Part shown: piece by piece, positions 10,864 to 22,663 of the stretch
Numbering within the stretch: position 1 is the first letter of the stretch
Layout: each line of letters opens with the position of its first letter
Source: Polytrichum commune
Lineage: Eukaryota > Streptophyta > Polytrichopsida > Polytrichales > Polytrichaceae
Reading direction: 5' to 3'
DNA: 64,000 nt
Assembly: GCA_950295325.1 (NCBI GenBank)
Contig: OX485804.1
Coordinates: 23,066,001-23,130,000 of the forward strand
Notes under the pieces: model-generated
The model's database searches: none
Told to the model about the DNA's origin: nothing
The model's input: the letters and a program-made list of their open reading frames with translations, nothing else
Position numbers and translations under genes: made by a program

Positions 10864-12360
10864 CCAATGCAGAAGAATAGAATCATTCCACGATGCAATG
10901 CAGAGAACAAGACCTCTTCTGACAAAAACGGCGCGGCGCAGCACCAGCTTTGCTCTTCTGTTTCTCGTGCGAGCAAAGGTACGTCTGAAACAATAATGCG
11001 TTATCGGATTCAGTTCCGGTATCAAATTTCTCAAACATCTCGCCCCTGTCCCTGTTCCAAATGGCTTCGGCGAACAGCCCCAGTCACAGTCACCTGTCAA
11101 ACTCTTCCGCTCCGCCGCAGTTTCATCCCTGAACTACAAACCTCAAGAAAACACATCGCCAAACAGCAGCAGGTCCAGTACCTTATAATCTGCGTTTCCA
11201 GCACTCGCTGGTTGCCAGAAACTTGACAGAGCGCAGCAGGATCTCGCGACCACGCCGAAACTTATACCGCACGAAACACAACGCGGGACGAGCGAACGAA
11301 AGGTTGAACCACCTACTACCAGCGACTACTATTACTTTTGATGGCCAATACTAGTCAAGCTCCTTCCTACCACACGGACACTGCAAACCTGACACCATCC
11401 AGGGGGCAACCATCATCGCACGAAAGAACATCTGCCACACGCAATGATGCATCATAGATTTTCCCTCGTTCCAAACCAGCACAAAAAGTATAACACATCA
11501 AACATATCAAACAAAAAAATTAAAAACCCACACACATTCCACAAAAATTCACCCGCGACTGCAAAAACGCAATGATGCTTGATCGATTTGAGTCTCCTCA
11601 TTCCAAACTCACTAGCACAAAATTTTAATAAGTAATAAACATATGAAACTAAACAAATTGAAAACAGACAATAGAGGCGTTTTAAAAATCAAAAAAAAAA
11701 AAAACTGCGGTGACTGCAACAACTACTTACACATCTCATTATATAAAAAAACACCGAATACTAATGCCATTCCTGACTACTCTACAAACCTCCTTGCACT
11801 CCCTCCTCTACACAACCACCGGATGCAACACAATTTTTCCTACACTCCACTCCACTCACATTGCTCCCAATCACCTCCCAAACCAACCAGAACACAAATA
11901 GCTACAGAAATAGTCCTCTTACCACTCTTGTAAACACCTCCGCGCTCTCTCTCTCTCCCCCTCTCGCTTCTCTCTCACTTCCTCCCTGCCCTGCTGATCC
12001 AACACAAATTTTCGTACACTTAACTCGCCGCCTCCACAAACCAAAAAAAAATGGCCATAAACCTATAGCCATTGCCAGCCTGAGAGCTCCATGCGCAGCA
12101 TTCTGGAACCGCCACCAAATTTTCGCAATCTTAGCTCGTTCGCTAGCTCTAGAAAGAGCTCCCGCAACGAGCATTGATCGGCGATCGGCGATCGTGCGTC
12201 GCGGTGAAGTGAAGAGCGGGCAGACGGGCCATGGGAAGAGCGAGCGAGAGGAGTAACAGGGAAACAGAGAAGAGAGAGAAGAGTGGGCTGCTAGAGAGAG
12301 AGTGTGGCTCCCCTCCATTGCTGCCAACTACGTGGGAAGGGAAGGGAAGGGAAGGGAATG
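10864..12360. other. upstream region of the CRAL-TRIO gene, no second gene supported
   Basis: Mixed-composition DNA with purine/pyrimidine-rich stretches at 11939-11980 and 12230-12300 and a (GGGAA)n microsatellite at about 12336-12358. Reading frames up to 165 aa occur on both strands but look compositional, with no recognisable domain. It probably holds the promoter and 5' UTR of the CRAL-TRIO gene. Confidence 0.4.
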
Positions 12361-13054
12361 AGGGATCAAATCTTTACGACGCCTCATTTACTTTACTCCC
12401 CATTTAAGAGTAGTAATTACTGCCTTCCTTCATGGAGGGGTGCTGTCATGGCCCTTCATTTCCCCTTGGAATCCAATCGTGAAGACGCCAAGAAACCCGA
12501 GCCGGCACCCCATTGCCGGGCCTCCTTACGCTCCTCTATTACTATCCCCCATTCCCCCCCCCCCTCCTTCATGTTTGGAGAAGTTACGGACTATGTAAGG
12601 TAAGTGGGGCCTTATACGGACACTTTTAGCCCGGCATCCACTTCATGTTGAAGAATAGGAAGAAATTTTGACTCTTGATGTTGCCCTTGGGATGAACTAT
12701 ATGGTGTTGCTCATACGACGTAATCATAGAATGGGTATCATGAGAACTAGAGGATTCCGAAGAGTATTGCTTTCTTTTAAAGGTGAAGATCTCGAACTTG
12801 TGGACAAGCTCTTGGATGGATTCTCACACAACGCATTAAGACCTGGATACCTCCAATGTGATTGGGTGGATCGTAGGTGGTAGGGTGCATCGGAAATGAC
12901 GTGCTAGGGAGGCCGCCCATTTGAACATTGCTATGGTCTCAGGGACCTTAACCTAGAAGTTCTCATGGGATCCGGGTTGAGGCCTTGGTTTAAGCCGTCC
13001 CCACTTCCCATAGGATACAAACACACACAATTGGGGCGAGATGAGTAGGAAATC
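12361..13054. other. intergenic spacer, no gene seen
   Basis: No domain, RNA gene or delimited element was recognised. A poly-C run lies at 12556-12565. Confidence 0.35.
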
Positions 13055-13350
13055 CAAACCATGCATGTATCCGATTCATGTGTGTAGCCAACTTTGTTGA
13101 TAATTTTAGGGAGCTCATGTGAATATTTAATTCATTGTCGAAGTGAGGATCACTTTTCTTCTTAAATGATAAGTAGGTTTCCCCACCTACCCCTCTCTTA
13201 CCCCCCCCCCCAAACAACCAATTATATTGAGTGTTGAGTCTAAAATGGTTAAAAATATTTTGATCACGTAGGCCAATATCCTTTGAGCACATGTCTTTTT
13301 TGGTGTTTGTTCTTAGATTCACACTTGACCATGCAACACTCAAGTAGAAG
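13055..13350 (-). repeat. dispersed repeat family G (internal poly-G tract), copy 1
   Basis: Reverse-complement copy of a ~300-350 bp family. Shared landmarks on the plus strand of this copy are GAGCTCATGTGAATAT, a C12 tract at 13201-13212 and TTTTTTGGTGTTTGTTCTT. Further copies: 14345-15190, 28900-29215, 34735-35120, 53640-53900 and 57485-57850. No coding potential. Confidence 0.7.
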
Positions 13351-13559
13351 CGTTTGTTTAAGACAAGCAGCCAAAACATGGCCGCTTCCCTCATGTACCT
13401 GACCGCCAAGAGGAGAGTAGATAACAAGAAAAAAGGAATTCACCCACTCAAGCCCGAGCCCAAATACAGTCGCATTGTTGGTTGGTTTGTGGACATAATT
13501 TGGAGGTTTTGGGATGCAATGCATCTACGTGTGCATGTGATGACACATGAGAACTGTTA

Positions 13560-14344
13560 AAAGTGCTCCAATGGTTGGATGAGCAACTGGCTATGAAAAT
13601 ATGCACGCTAACATTACAATACTTGTACTATGCTCTTTGTAAGCGGGTTCACGTGGTCAACATTGACTTCAACCCTGCAAAAGCACACATTAAACCATAC
13701 ACTAGTTAGATCGAACACTCAACATGTAATGGTTTGTTTTCTAAAGTTATAAAAAATTAAATATGTCTCAATTGGATATCGGTCGATGAGAGGTCAACTG
13801 ATATTCAAAGTAAAATTGGACCAAGAACCAACCCAAAATTACAACATGTTGAATTTTTACGGATGAGAAGGAAATGTTGCATATGAGTGTGCCTCCCATC
13901 CATCCATCCATCCAATGTCAAAACTCGAACCCTTCGTGAACGTAAAGCAAAGAAGACATTTGAAGCACGTACTATCGATATATGTATATCTATTATTAGA
14001 CCGATGACAGGCTCTGGTAGCATGCAGAGAGGCCCGGGCAGCACTGTTGCGATCCTTTAAAGTTTCATTAAAATAAAGCTATTAAAAAAAAGTCACAGTA
14101 ACTCTAACTAGGCTACTGTAGTGATTATTTTTCTCTGTACATACATAAGTTACTTACGTGCCGTGTGTCCTCGAACTCCCGCCATTCTACCGTACAACAA
14201 ATTTTACTGGCCGAGTAAACATATTATTTAGTATAAAAATCATAAGAGATTACGGCCCTAAACACGTGGTTTAGTGTGGCCCATACCACACTAATTGTCT
14301 TGCATTTAATGGGTGGCGACTATTAAGGGTGTCGTATGGTATTT
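13560..14344. other. intergenic spacer, no gene seen
   Basis: AT-rich, with a (CATC)n/(ATCC)n short repeat at 13896-13913. No supported feature. Confidence 0.35.
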
Positions 14345-15190
14345 GGTTGGTGCTAAGGTAGATGTGCCTAACTCCAACACAACAATAGCATGTGTGATAT
14401 GTGGTTAGGTGTGGATCTAAGGGTCACTTCACACACGAGACCGCGAGCCCGTGACCATAACACTTTGAGCACTCTCATTGGTGGAAATGGTGGAGCCGGT
14501 CCAAGTTCCCTTCACACTACGCTTGAGGGACCAATGGAGTATGTGAATGCATGATGGATGTAAAGTCTATATGGATTTCTACATGGCATCCAATGGATCG
14601 TGTTTCGTGGTCACTTGGATTGTTTTCCAGAAACCATCTCTTGGAGGTAGGCCTAACACAAAACCATCGGGAGACCATGGCGCTCCGAACGCTCACAACC
14701 GTTGATGTATTCTATTTTATCATGTTAGATAATAGAAATAGAAATCCGTTGAAATAGCGTTTAGTTGAGGGCCCAAATTGAGGGTCCGTGACCACGCTTC
14801 ATGATTTTGGAGGTGTCTTGGGACGGCCTTTGGACACTTTCTTTTGGGTCTCACAGATTCATGGTCATGACTCTTGGCTCGTGTGTGAAGTGGCCCTAAA
14901 TAACATACACCAAAAAGAGAGGTGCTTGAAAGAGATTTGACCATGTGTAAAAATAATCGATCGTTCTAGGTTTAATAGTCAACATGATCATGCGCCCCGG
15001 GGGGGGGGGGGGGGAGCACCTATATGATCACTTAATGAGCACAATAACCTTTGAGTTGACTATGACTATGATATTCATATGAGCTCTGAAAATCATGAGG
15101 CAAGTAACTACAAGCACAATTTAGTTTTGCTAACCATCTCGCACTAATTGTGTGTTCCATATCCTAAGAGAAGTGAGTGGAAAGAGAAAA
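14345..15190 (+). repeat. dispersed repeat family G, copy 2, split by a Harbinger-like MITE
   Basis: The flanks 14345-14420 (CTAAGGTAGATGTGCCTAA, GATATGTGGTTAGGTGTGG) and 14900-15190 (TTGAAAGAGATTTGACCATG, G tract at 14999-15014, CATATGAGCTCTGAAAATCA) are continuous in the copy at 57485-57850. The intervening 14421-14896 is a later insertion. Confidence 0.7.
14421..14896. mobile_element. Harbinger/Tourist-like MITE, copy 1 (476 bp)
   Basis: Terminal inverted repeats begin GGG(T/C)CACTTCACACACGAG and extend ~40 bp with GTGACCAT near their inner end. They are flanked by a TAA duplication (14418-14420 and 14897-14899). A 3-bp TAA/TTA target and G-rich ends fit PIF/Harbinger MITEs. No transposase frame inside, so it is non-autonomous. 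Confidence 0.82.
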
Positions 15191-18100
15191 TTAATGATCC
15201 AAATAACACATGTCTGCCTACATGACGAGTCATAGACTCTAAGTAACATGGCACACCTATTTTAGGGCATGTTTACACTCCATTGATTATTCCGATTAGA
15301 ACGTGTGGTACTAATTCTCAAAAAACGAGCAATATTTTGCCAAGTCTCAAAACTAGTGAGGGTTGAAATCTTTACTGAGCGAAACTAAATTCACAAATAC
15401 ATGCTCGTTTACCATACATTCAAGAAATTTAATGCGTGCTCTAAGATGCTTGTAGAGTGACTAAAAAATTTTATATCAAACACATGCTTGTTAGTGAATA
15501 TTGCCAGGGTGAATAGTTTTGGTACTCTTAGTGGATAGTGTTGCTATGATGATTACTTTCAATGAAAAATGCCAAGACAAGCATTGCTTCCTATATCATT
15601 TGGTGGCACTAGTTTCATAGCAAAAGGAAACTTAGTTTTAATTTCACCGATGCTCCACACAAACTGTTAGACCTCCCTCACTAATTGGGAAAATTATTGT
15701 AGTGATTACAATAGTGACCATCAATTTCCAAACTCTCTCATTGGTTGAGAAAGTGAGTGGTAATCCCACTTTGGTTTATGCAAGGTCATCAAAAACAAAA
15801 GTCACACTATCACAAAATCAATGAGAAAGTGACAAGGAATCATTCATGTCTATAAATGGATTATGTGTTGTGGTTATTTGTGGTGAGACAACCCAACCAT
15901 GTCGTCTCTACATAAAATAAAGGTGGTCGTGTCACGGGGACATTTATACTTAACAACATATGTTTATTGGACACTGGATTTTAGCAAATCATTGTTCATA
16001 GTTAGTGGGTTTATTTTTATTGTTATATAAAAAATAAAAACACTATGCCTTGGTCTGAGTGCATGGCACAACTATATCACTGACCAAGGCTTCTAAAATG
16101 TGACGTGATTTCTCTTGGTCATGGTCTACGAATTGCTGACCATGCCCAAGAAAAAAAAAATCCTTTCTCAAGGACCTTGGTCACATGAGTAAAACAACCC
16201 TTAATTCCACAGTACATCATATAGTCAACGGAGCACAATCCTAAGTCAAGGTGGGTTCAACCCGAAAATGCCTACAATATTTTATTTTATTTTAAATATT
16301 TTTTTTTGTTCCGCAACCTACACATCCCGCGGATCTTGCTTCTTCTTTTACTTTAAAGTAATCCCCTTTTTCTATACACATAGCTATTGGATTGTTTATC
16401 ACCTTCACATGCTTGATTGTGATGTTGTGTGTGCATAATTATGTCACATACATCTTGAAGTACTCACATCTCAACCATCTTGTTGACAATTTGATCATTT
16501 CCAAGGCCACATTATGCTTGCAACCTCCCACCAATCCATGGTAAATATAATATCAACCAATCTAGATTTTCATAAAAACATTGGAAATTGAGATTACGGT
16601 GTTTAATATTCAATATAGGAAGATCAAAGACGTTTTCAAATCATATGAACGTAGTTCGATAATGGTGCATGGCAACCATTGTTTGTAACCTAAATTCTCA
16701 ATAAACCTTTGAAAATGTTATTCTAAAACACACCTTAGGCAATGCTTTACCCCTCAAGTCCTCTTAAGCATTTATTTAGAGGTTTAATATGAATGACCCA
16801 GACATTGAAAATTTGTATCCTCTGAAGAATGGAACTAACTATAGAAGAGCTACTTACTTGGTTAGGATAGTTGAAGGTGGACATTTTGTTCATTAGGTCA
16901 TACAAGTACACATTCTGTTCCAAAATGATTGTCCTACCCCCTAGAGTTTTCTGATCCAAGATGATTGTGAAGGTTCAAATGTTTATAGATTTTGTTGATG
17001 TAGAAATTGTTTGGCACACCAGATTGTTTGGCAGAATTTTCTACGTCAGCAACATCAATAAACATTTGAACTCGGACAATCGTTTTGGGACAAAGGGAGT
17101 AGATTCCAAGTTTGAGGGGGAGCAATAGAATCTTTACCGGAAGAAAGAGGTTGCGATAAAGAGTTTTAATAAATTTACAGCTACTTCTCGAAAACATCAT
17201 GGTACATATCATGAGTGCTCAACACAAACGGGGAATCCTAGATTTGAAAGAGAATGTTGCTCATGTGATATTTGGTCCCACAAAGCCCCAACCAAGGAGT
17301 TGTGTGTGTTATGAAAGTTGTCATGATGTCAAAAGAATTTGCTTTCAATGTCAAATTTTGGGACACATTAAGTGTGATTGAGTGGATGACTTCCACCATG
17401 GATATACCCTCCACATGTTATTTTTTTTTAAGGGTGTTCTTGACATGGTTTTGCAAACCGTCGGTTGAGAGCCAATTCAGTGTAATTTTTTTTTAAAAAA
17501 AATCCTAAAACCATTGAATGTTGATTTCTTTGGTTAATGTCAAACCTCACTTTATTGACCTATAATAATTATCAAAGTTTAACCACATCACCACTTCCGT
17601 AACATTACTCCGCTAATGAGTCGTGTTTGTGGACCCGACAATAGATTCGAGAATAGAATCTCCGGTTGTCGGAATCCCACTACAACCAGGCTAAAACTGA
17701 AGTCAAAACAACTGCACATAAGCTCATCGACGAGTAACACTATGGTTTGCAAGACCATGTGGATGTTTGTCATTGGTTATTGAGGAGCATGGAAGAAAAA
17801 AAGGAGCATACTTTTGTGGACAAGTTCAACCCAATAGATCCCTACATAAGATTCACATGTTGACCATGTCCTCATTTGCGCGTAAATTACAAAACTCATT
17901 TTGAATTATTGTGAGCAACTATTGAGAGAAATTAGGTAATCAAACAATACATCACATTCTTCTCGTTCAAAGCATTTGCAACGAATCCACCATGGACCAC
18001 GAACCTAGAATGGGTCATGGACTAAAAAAATTATCATCCATATGCGTGCCCGGACGGATGGATGGACGGATGGACGGAGCGCAGGTAAATAAGCAATACG

Positions 18101-18848
18101 TTGTGTCATCGAGCCATGGGAACAAAACAAGACGGGAATCATCTAATTTCTCGCTTTTCATCCACGATTTGGGACCCAAATTAGGGGGAAGTTCCGGCCG
18201 CCGACCCGGCTAAGTAGCCGGGTTCCCGGGCCGATTTCGGGGGCCCGGCAGCCAGCATGTCCTTGGTGGTACTGTTTCCCGGCAAAACCGTGCATGGCTA
18301 GTGAGTTTAAAAAGACATGCACACTTTGCACACCCCGGAATTCCATGAGGGTTAGGGTTTCATGGTGTCTAAGGTAGAAAGAAATCCCATGACCCGTGAA
18401 AATAAGGTGATTCGCATTGAAGATTGGGTCTGACAATCATGACATAATTTTCCAAGATAGACGCGAAGGATTCATGAAGAATGAATGCAAGTTGTTTCAT
18501 ACTTTTATGTTCTATATATTAAAAAAAATGTTACAATTTTTCAAAGTGGAAAGTTGTCCAACCCCCTACTCGTTCACTAGATTCTCCCTACACCGAACAC
18601 GGTAATATGCATTCCCATACAGAAACATCGTCTAAATCGGTTACTTCATGAGTTACATTAAGACTTGACTCTCATTGGCTACACTAAGTGTGCACGCATT
18701 GAAGTTGTTGCCAAGCCATGATTTGTTTTGGAAATGGCACTTCACCATTATGACGGCGGTCTAAGCTTAGTGCACGGCTAGAGGGTGGTTAACGGGTTAT
18801 GGTATTTCTACCTTATGTAAACTCGCCATTAAAAAGCGATGTAAACCA
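15191..18848. other. long AT-rich spacer, no gene seen
   Basis: No protein domain or RNA gene seen in 3.6 kb. It holds a ~115-bp imperfect hairpin at 16958-17090, a TTTGAGGGGGAGCAATAG stretch at 17111-17129 that resembles a copia polypurine tract but without recognisable LTRs, a GGAC/GGAT short repeat at 18052-18080, and a perfect 9-bp-arm palindrome at 18204-18223 in a local GC island. Confidence 0.4.
16958..17090. repeat. imperfect inverted repeat (hairpin), arms ~50 bp
   Basis: The left arm contains GTTCAAATGTTTATAGATTT and GATGTAGAAATT. The right arm contains the reverse complements, with ACGTCAGCAACATCAATAAA and CATTTGAAC. The arms are separated by only about ten bases. It could be a short MITE or a foldback remnant. 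Confidence 0.7.
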
Positions 18849-18964
18849 CACTGAATATGGTGACGTTTAGTGTGACATGGTTGTTTATGTCACAATGGTA
18901 ATTTTTCGAACGACACTTCTAAATAAATCAATAACCAACGTTAGGGACTCCGACGTGAATTAAT

Positions 18965-19196
18965 CCAAGCTTGTTGGATCTACCCCGCTCAAGGATCCTC
19001 TTGGTGCAGGGTGGGGTTTACTGCCTACCTTGCGGTGGGTGGGCTCTTGGCTTCCTACCTAATTAGTTAGTTTTCTTGTCAAGCAGAGAGAAGATTTCAC
19101 AGCGAAAAATCGAACCGCCAACCACTCGATTCGGAAATGGATACCTCTCCACTACCACCCAGTAGGTTAGGGTCATCTCGGACCTGATCACACTTC
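18965..19196 (-). mobile_element. tRNA-derived SINE, copy 1
   Basis: Minus strand reads GATCAGGTCCGAGATGACCC, an A-box-like GGTAGTGGAGAGG and a B-box GGCGGTTCGATT (19107-19118). The spacing fits a tRNA-type internal pol III promoter. Copy 2 at 23169-23356 matches over the promoter region. The 3' end here is unclear and no A-rich tail is visible. Confidence 0.7.
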
Positions 19197-19521
19197 TTAT
19201 GAATAAGTGGACAAGTATTGTCATGAATGATGGATGATAACTTCAAGTTCATCCATTGCCCAAAACCTTGCTTGCTCTTGTTTGTCCACTCTTCTCTAGG
19301 TTAACTTGTCTCCGCCCTAACGACTCCTCCTTTCACAACGTGCTTGAGAGTTTGCTTGTAGGGTTGGCTTGAGAGTTTACAATCCAAATTTCGAAGGTGT
19401 TGAAGAACACGTTTATAGATTTTTCATCACATGATTCAACCATGGCCTAAGTCCGAAGTCATAGAGATCTTAAGGAGCACTAAGGGTACGGTGTCCTTGG
19501 GTACGACTTGTCTCCAAAATC

Positions 19522-19881
19522 ATGAGTGGAAAGCTCGCTTTTACAAGGCGTGATGAAGTAGAGGTCGATGGTGGTCTTATACATGACTTAGAGTTGGATG
19601 ACAAGTTGTTGCACGTACAAGCTACTTCTATGATGGACTTTGGTGAGAAGGAAGGTGGTTATGTAGAAGGTGGTTCTATGAAGGACAATAATACGTTGAG
19701 GCGATTTACAAATGATGCATATTTGTTTTGTGTCACATATAATGAGCATGGATTTGTTGCTTCAAGTGTTTATTCTCAAGGGTATGATCATGATACTAAT
19801 GACAATGGGAAGCTTCTACACATGAGGATGTTGGTACATCATAACTTATATCCCAACTTTATTCTTCTATTCACAACTTAA
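19522..19881 (+). other. unrecognised 119-codon open frame inside a mobile element
   Basis: An acidic, undecorated frame lying between the ends of the 1.3-kb element at 18849-20154. No catalytic motif or domain can be seen, and flanking sequence gives no splice partner. It may be a remnant of the element's own gene or chance. Confidence 0.2.
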
Positions 19882-20154
19882 CTATGTGAACTCCTAAATT
19901 GTGAACTCAAAAACAAATAATGTTAGTACATGGAATTGTGAGAACCGGAAATTTATGATTAATATTTGGATGAAAAATCACTTAGTAAGTGACAGTAATT
20001 GTAACACTGCGAATCTATAATTCCCATAACAAAATCACAAAGAATCACAAGTTTTGTTAGGTTAACATTTAGTGTTGGTGGCAGTACATTGCAGTTACAA
20101 TTAGTATTAAGCAAGACAACTAGAATTTGGTGACACTAAATATCATGTTTAGTG

Positions 20155-21842
20155 TACTCTATTGCGAAATTGAAATGGGAATCATATTATAGCATGAAAC
20201 TGACTACTTTTAGGCAAATTGACTTTAGAAAGTAGCATCACGAACCCCACATTAGTGTAATGGAGTCCATCTGGAACGAATAATCCATCAATCTTATAGG
20301 AGACTTGTTTTTACTAGGACCCCTTCATCCACGATGGATGAGTTTGATCATAATCAAAACTCTAAGAAATGAACCGCATCACATATTCTTATTCAAAGAA
20401 AAAAAATACAAAAGTAGTTGAAGCATTTCAATGAATAACTAGTTGATAATAAAGAAGTAAGGATAGCGACCGAGTTGGCTCCATCTTTCTCTCCATTCAC
20501 TATACCCACCATGAATCATGTAAGCTCCCCCGGGGAGGTTAATCTAAGGGATGTTGGTTTTTTTTAATTAGGGTTCATGACCAAAGAAACTCTTGGGAAT
20601 CGAACACTCCTATTCGGTTGAGAGAATTTATTTTGGATCTAAGGAGTTTCACACTACTAGGGTTTGAATCCAAAATATACAAATAAAAGTGGTGCTAAGT
20701 GTGGCACGTGACTCTCCCACAATAAAAACATTTCATTCAATTTGAGAAATCAAATTCCAAATTTGGATCCAATCTTAAGTCTTGAAGTAAGGTTAAATAG
20801 AAAATTATATTAGAATCTCGTTTTTTCCTTTACAAAAAATGAAGTTTTGTGATGAATAAACTCTTCAAAAACAAATTCTACAAATTCCCAAACAACAATC
20901 AACACATAAATCGCCATGGTCTTACGGTCTAACTGACCATGTTGCACACCACTGCCAATTCATGGCTCAAAATTTCATCTCAAAACCCAGTGTAATCATT
21001 TAGCACATCCATAATGAAGCACCCACAAAAATTGGACTGGAAATCATACCTCCCCTAATTCAGTTATGGTTTTATAGAAAGGTGCACATTTGCTGACTCC
21101 TTAATTGAATGCACAAGTCCTCCTGATTCGTGTTCTTTATTGGGTGTAGAGTAGTTAATAATATTCAAAGACGTAGTCCAATCTCTTTGCAAACATGTGT
21201 CTTTATGACGGTTGCTCTATGATCCTCACCGAGCCACAATATAACAATCAAAATCTAGAAGTCCAATTAAGAGGACCAATTAAACAACACCTGCATATAT
21301 ATATATATATATATACCATATGTGATTGAAATTTGCAACGTATGATTACGTCTCGTAGTAATGGTGGGAAACTTTGGGGGGAAAAAAGCTGCCCGGACCA
21401 AAAGGCTTGAGTTATTTTCATTTATGTAGTTACCTTTCACTTTTATAAAAAAGTTTCTTATCATTAAAAGTTGCGGCGAGAAAGGTAGACAATGTAACAT
21501 AAATGTGGGCATCATGATGGGATTTATCCACACTTTTGCAAACAGAAATGAGTGTGATGGTTGGCTTTTAACATAAGTGGAGTTTAAGGGACGGGCACGG
21601 CATTGAAAAACTTTATGGTATTACAAGGGAGGCTTTCCGATATGGTCGAGGCCCGTGACCATGAAATTGTGAGGGCCCTTGAAACTCATCCCGCGACATC
21701 CCGCCACAGGGCGGGCTCTCAACCGAATGATGCTATTTGATTATCATCTTATGTACAATGTGGGTTGTGTCTTACACCGATAGTTTTAATATACCAAGGG
21801 TTGTTAGATTTTAAAGTGCCATGATCTTCCAGTTTTGTGTTA
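20155..21842. other. intergenic spacer, no gene seen
   Basis: AT-rich DNA with an (AT)n microsatellite at 21296-21316. No domain or delimited element was found. Confidence 0.35.
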
Positions 21843-22188
21843 GGGTCACTTCGTATGTGAGGCCGAAGGTCTGTGATTGTTGTCATTCTAAGATTCCTCA
21901 TTGGTCAAAAAGGTCAAGACCGTCCAATTCACTTCACACTAGAGGGTGAAGACCTAAGGGTCCAAAATAATTATTGTGGATGAAAAGTTTACATGGATGC
22001 CTTCATGAGAGACTATGGACAATGTTTCTTGTCTGTCCAAATTTGCATCAAGCCCACCTCCAAGAGGAAGGCTTAATGCAAACCCAAGCAAACCTTGTCT
22101 GTCAAACAACTGGTACGACATTTGGATGAGAGTCAAGGTCCCTCACAATTACATGGTCACGGGCCTTGGCTCGTGTGTGAAGTGGCCC
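21843..22188. mobile_element. Harbinger/Tourist-like MITE, copy 2 (346 bp)
   Basis: Ends GGGTCACTTCGTATGTGAGG and, inverted, GGGCCACTTCACACACGAGC. The flanking duplication is TTA (21840-21842 and 22189-22191). It shares end sequence and internal text (CATTGGT, TTCACACTA) with the copy at 14421-14896. No transposase frame. Confidence 0.85.
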
Positions 22189-22299
22189 TTAGACTTGACA
22201 CAACATTAGATAGACCTTGAAACTTATCCAATTCAATTTCATGAAGGACTCCATGTTAGTTTTCCACCCATTCAAACTCCCTTGGTCCCTCTACTGCAA

Positions 22300-22650
22300 A
22301 GTGAATTGGGACATACTCGACATTCTCCACAAATGAGAGATTTTAGATTTCAAAGGTCATGGGCCCTCAAGCTCAAGTGTAAAGCGGAGTGGGATGGTAT
22401 CTTGACAGTCTCCACCAATAAGGGAGGTTTTAGATTTCAATGGTCACGGACCCTTGACCTCTATTATAAAGTGAAGTGGGACAGTGTCGACATTCTCCAC
22501 CAATGAAAGATTTTAGGATGCAAACATCATGGACCATCGAACTCTACATAGTGCAAAATGAAGTAGGGACGATCTCAACATTCTCCACCAATGAGGGATT
22601 TTAGATTTCAATGGTCATGGGCCCTCAAGCTCTAGTGTAAAGTGTCCCTC
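22300..22650. repeat. tandem repeat, four units of ~81-89 bp
   Basis: The block CATTCTCCACCAATGAG recurs at about 22319, 22408, 22489 and 22577. Each is followed by GGATTTTAGATTTCAATGG, TCATGGGCCCTCAAGCTC and GTGTAAAGTG or variants. The text partly resembles the Harbinger-like MITE ends just upstream, so the array may derive from that element. Confidence 0.8.
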
Positions 22651-22663
22651 ATACAAATTGCTA

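Larger units (their letters stand above)
18849..20154. mobile_element. palindrome-ended MITE family, long copy (1.3 kb) with SINE inside
   Basis: The right end (GGTGACACTAAATATCATG, then TTTAGTG and flanking TA at 20155-20156) and the left end (CACTGAATATGG, degenerate, flank CA instead of TA) match family members at 22664, 27247, 45711 and 50016. Subterminal text such as GTTTATGTCAC, AGTGTTGGTGGCA and AAGCAAGACAA is shared with the 371-bp copy at 45711-46081. The middle contains a SINE (about 18965-19196) and a 119-codon open frame at 19522-19881 that I do not recognise. Confidence 0.6.

Noticed and set aside
10603-11226. 161-165-codon frames on both strands around the CRAL-TRIO 5' end
   Set aside because: Overlap the real exon 1 in other frames, contain the CAG repeat as poly-Gln or poly-Leu, and have no domain.
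11902-12327. 141-codon minus-strand frame upstream of the CRAL-TRIO gene
   Set aside because: Composition follows the purine/pyrimidine-rich DNA; no domain, no splice partner, no signal of conservation visible.
17105-17135. Copia-type polypurine tract TTTGAGGGGGAGCAATAG
   Set aside because: No LTR pair, primer-binding site or pol motif found nearby; a purine run alone is not enough.
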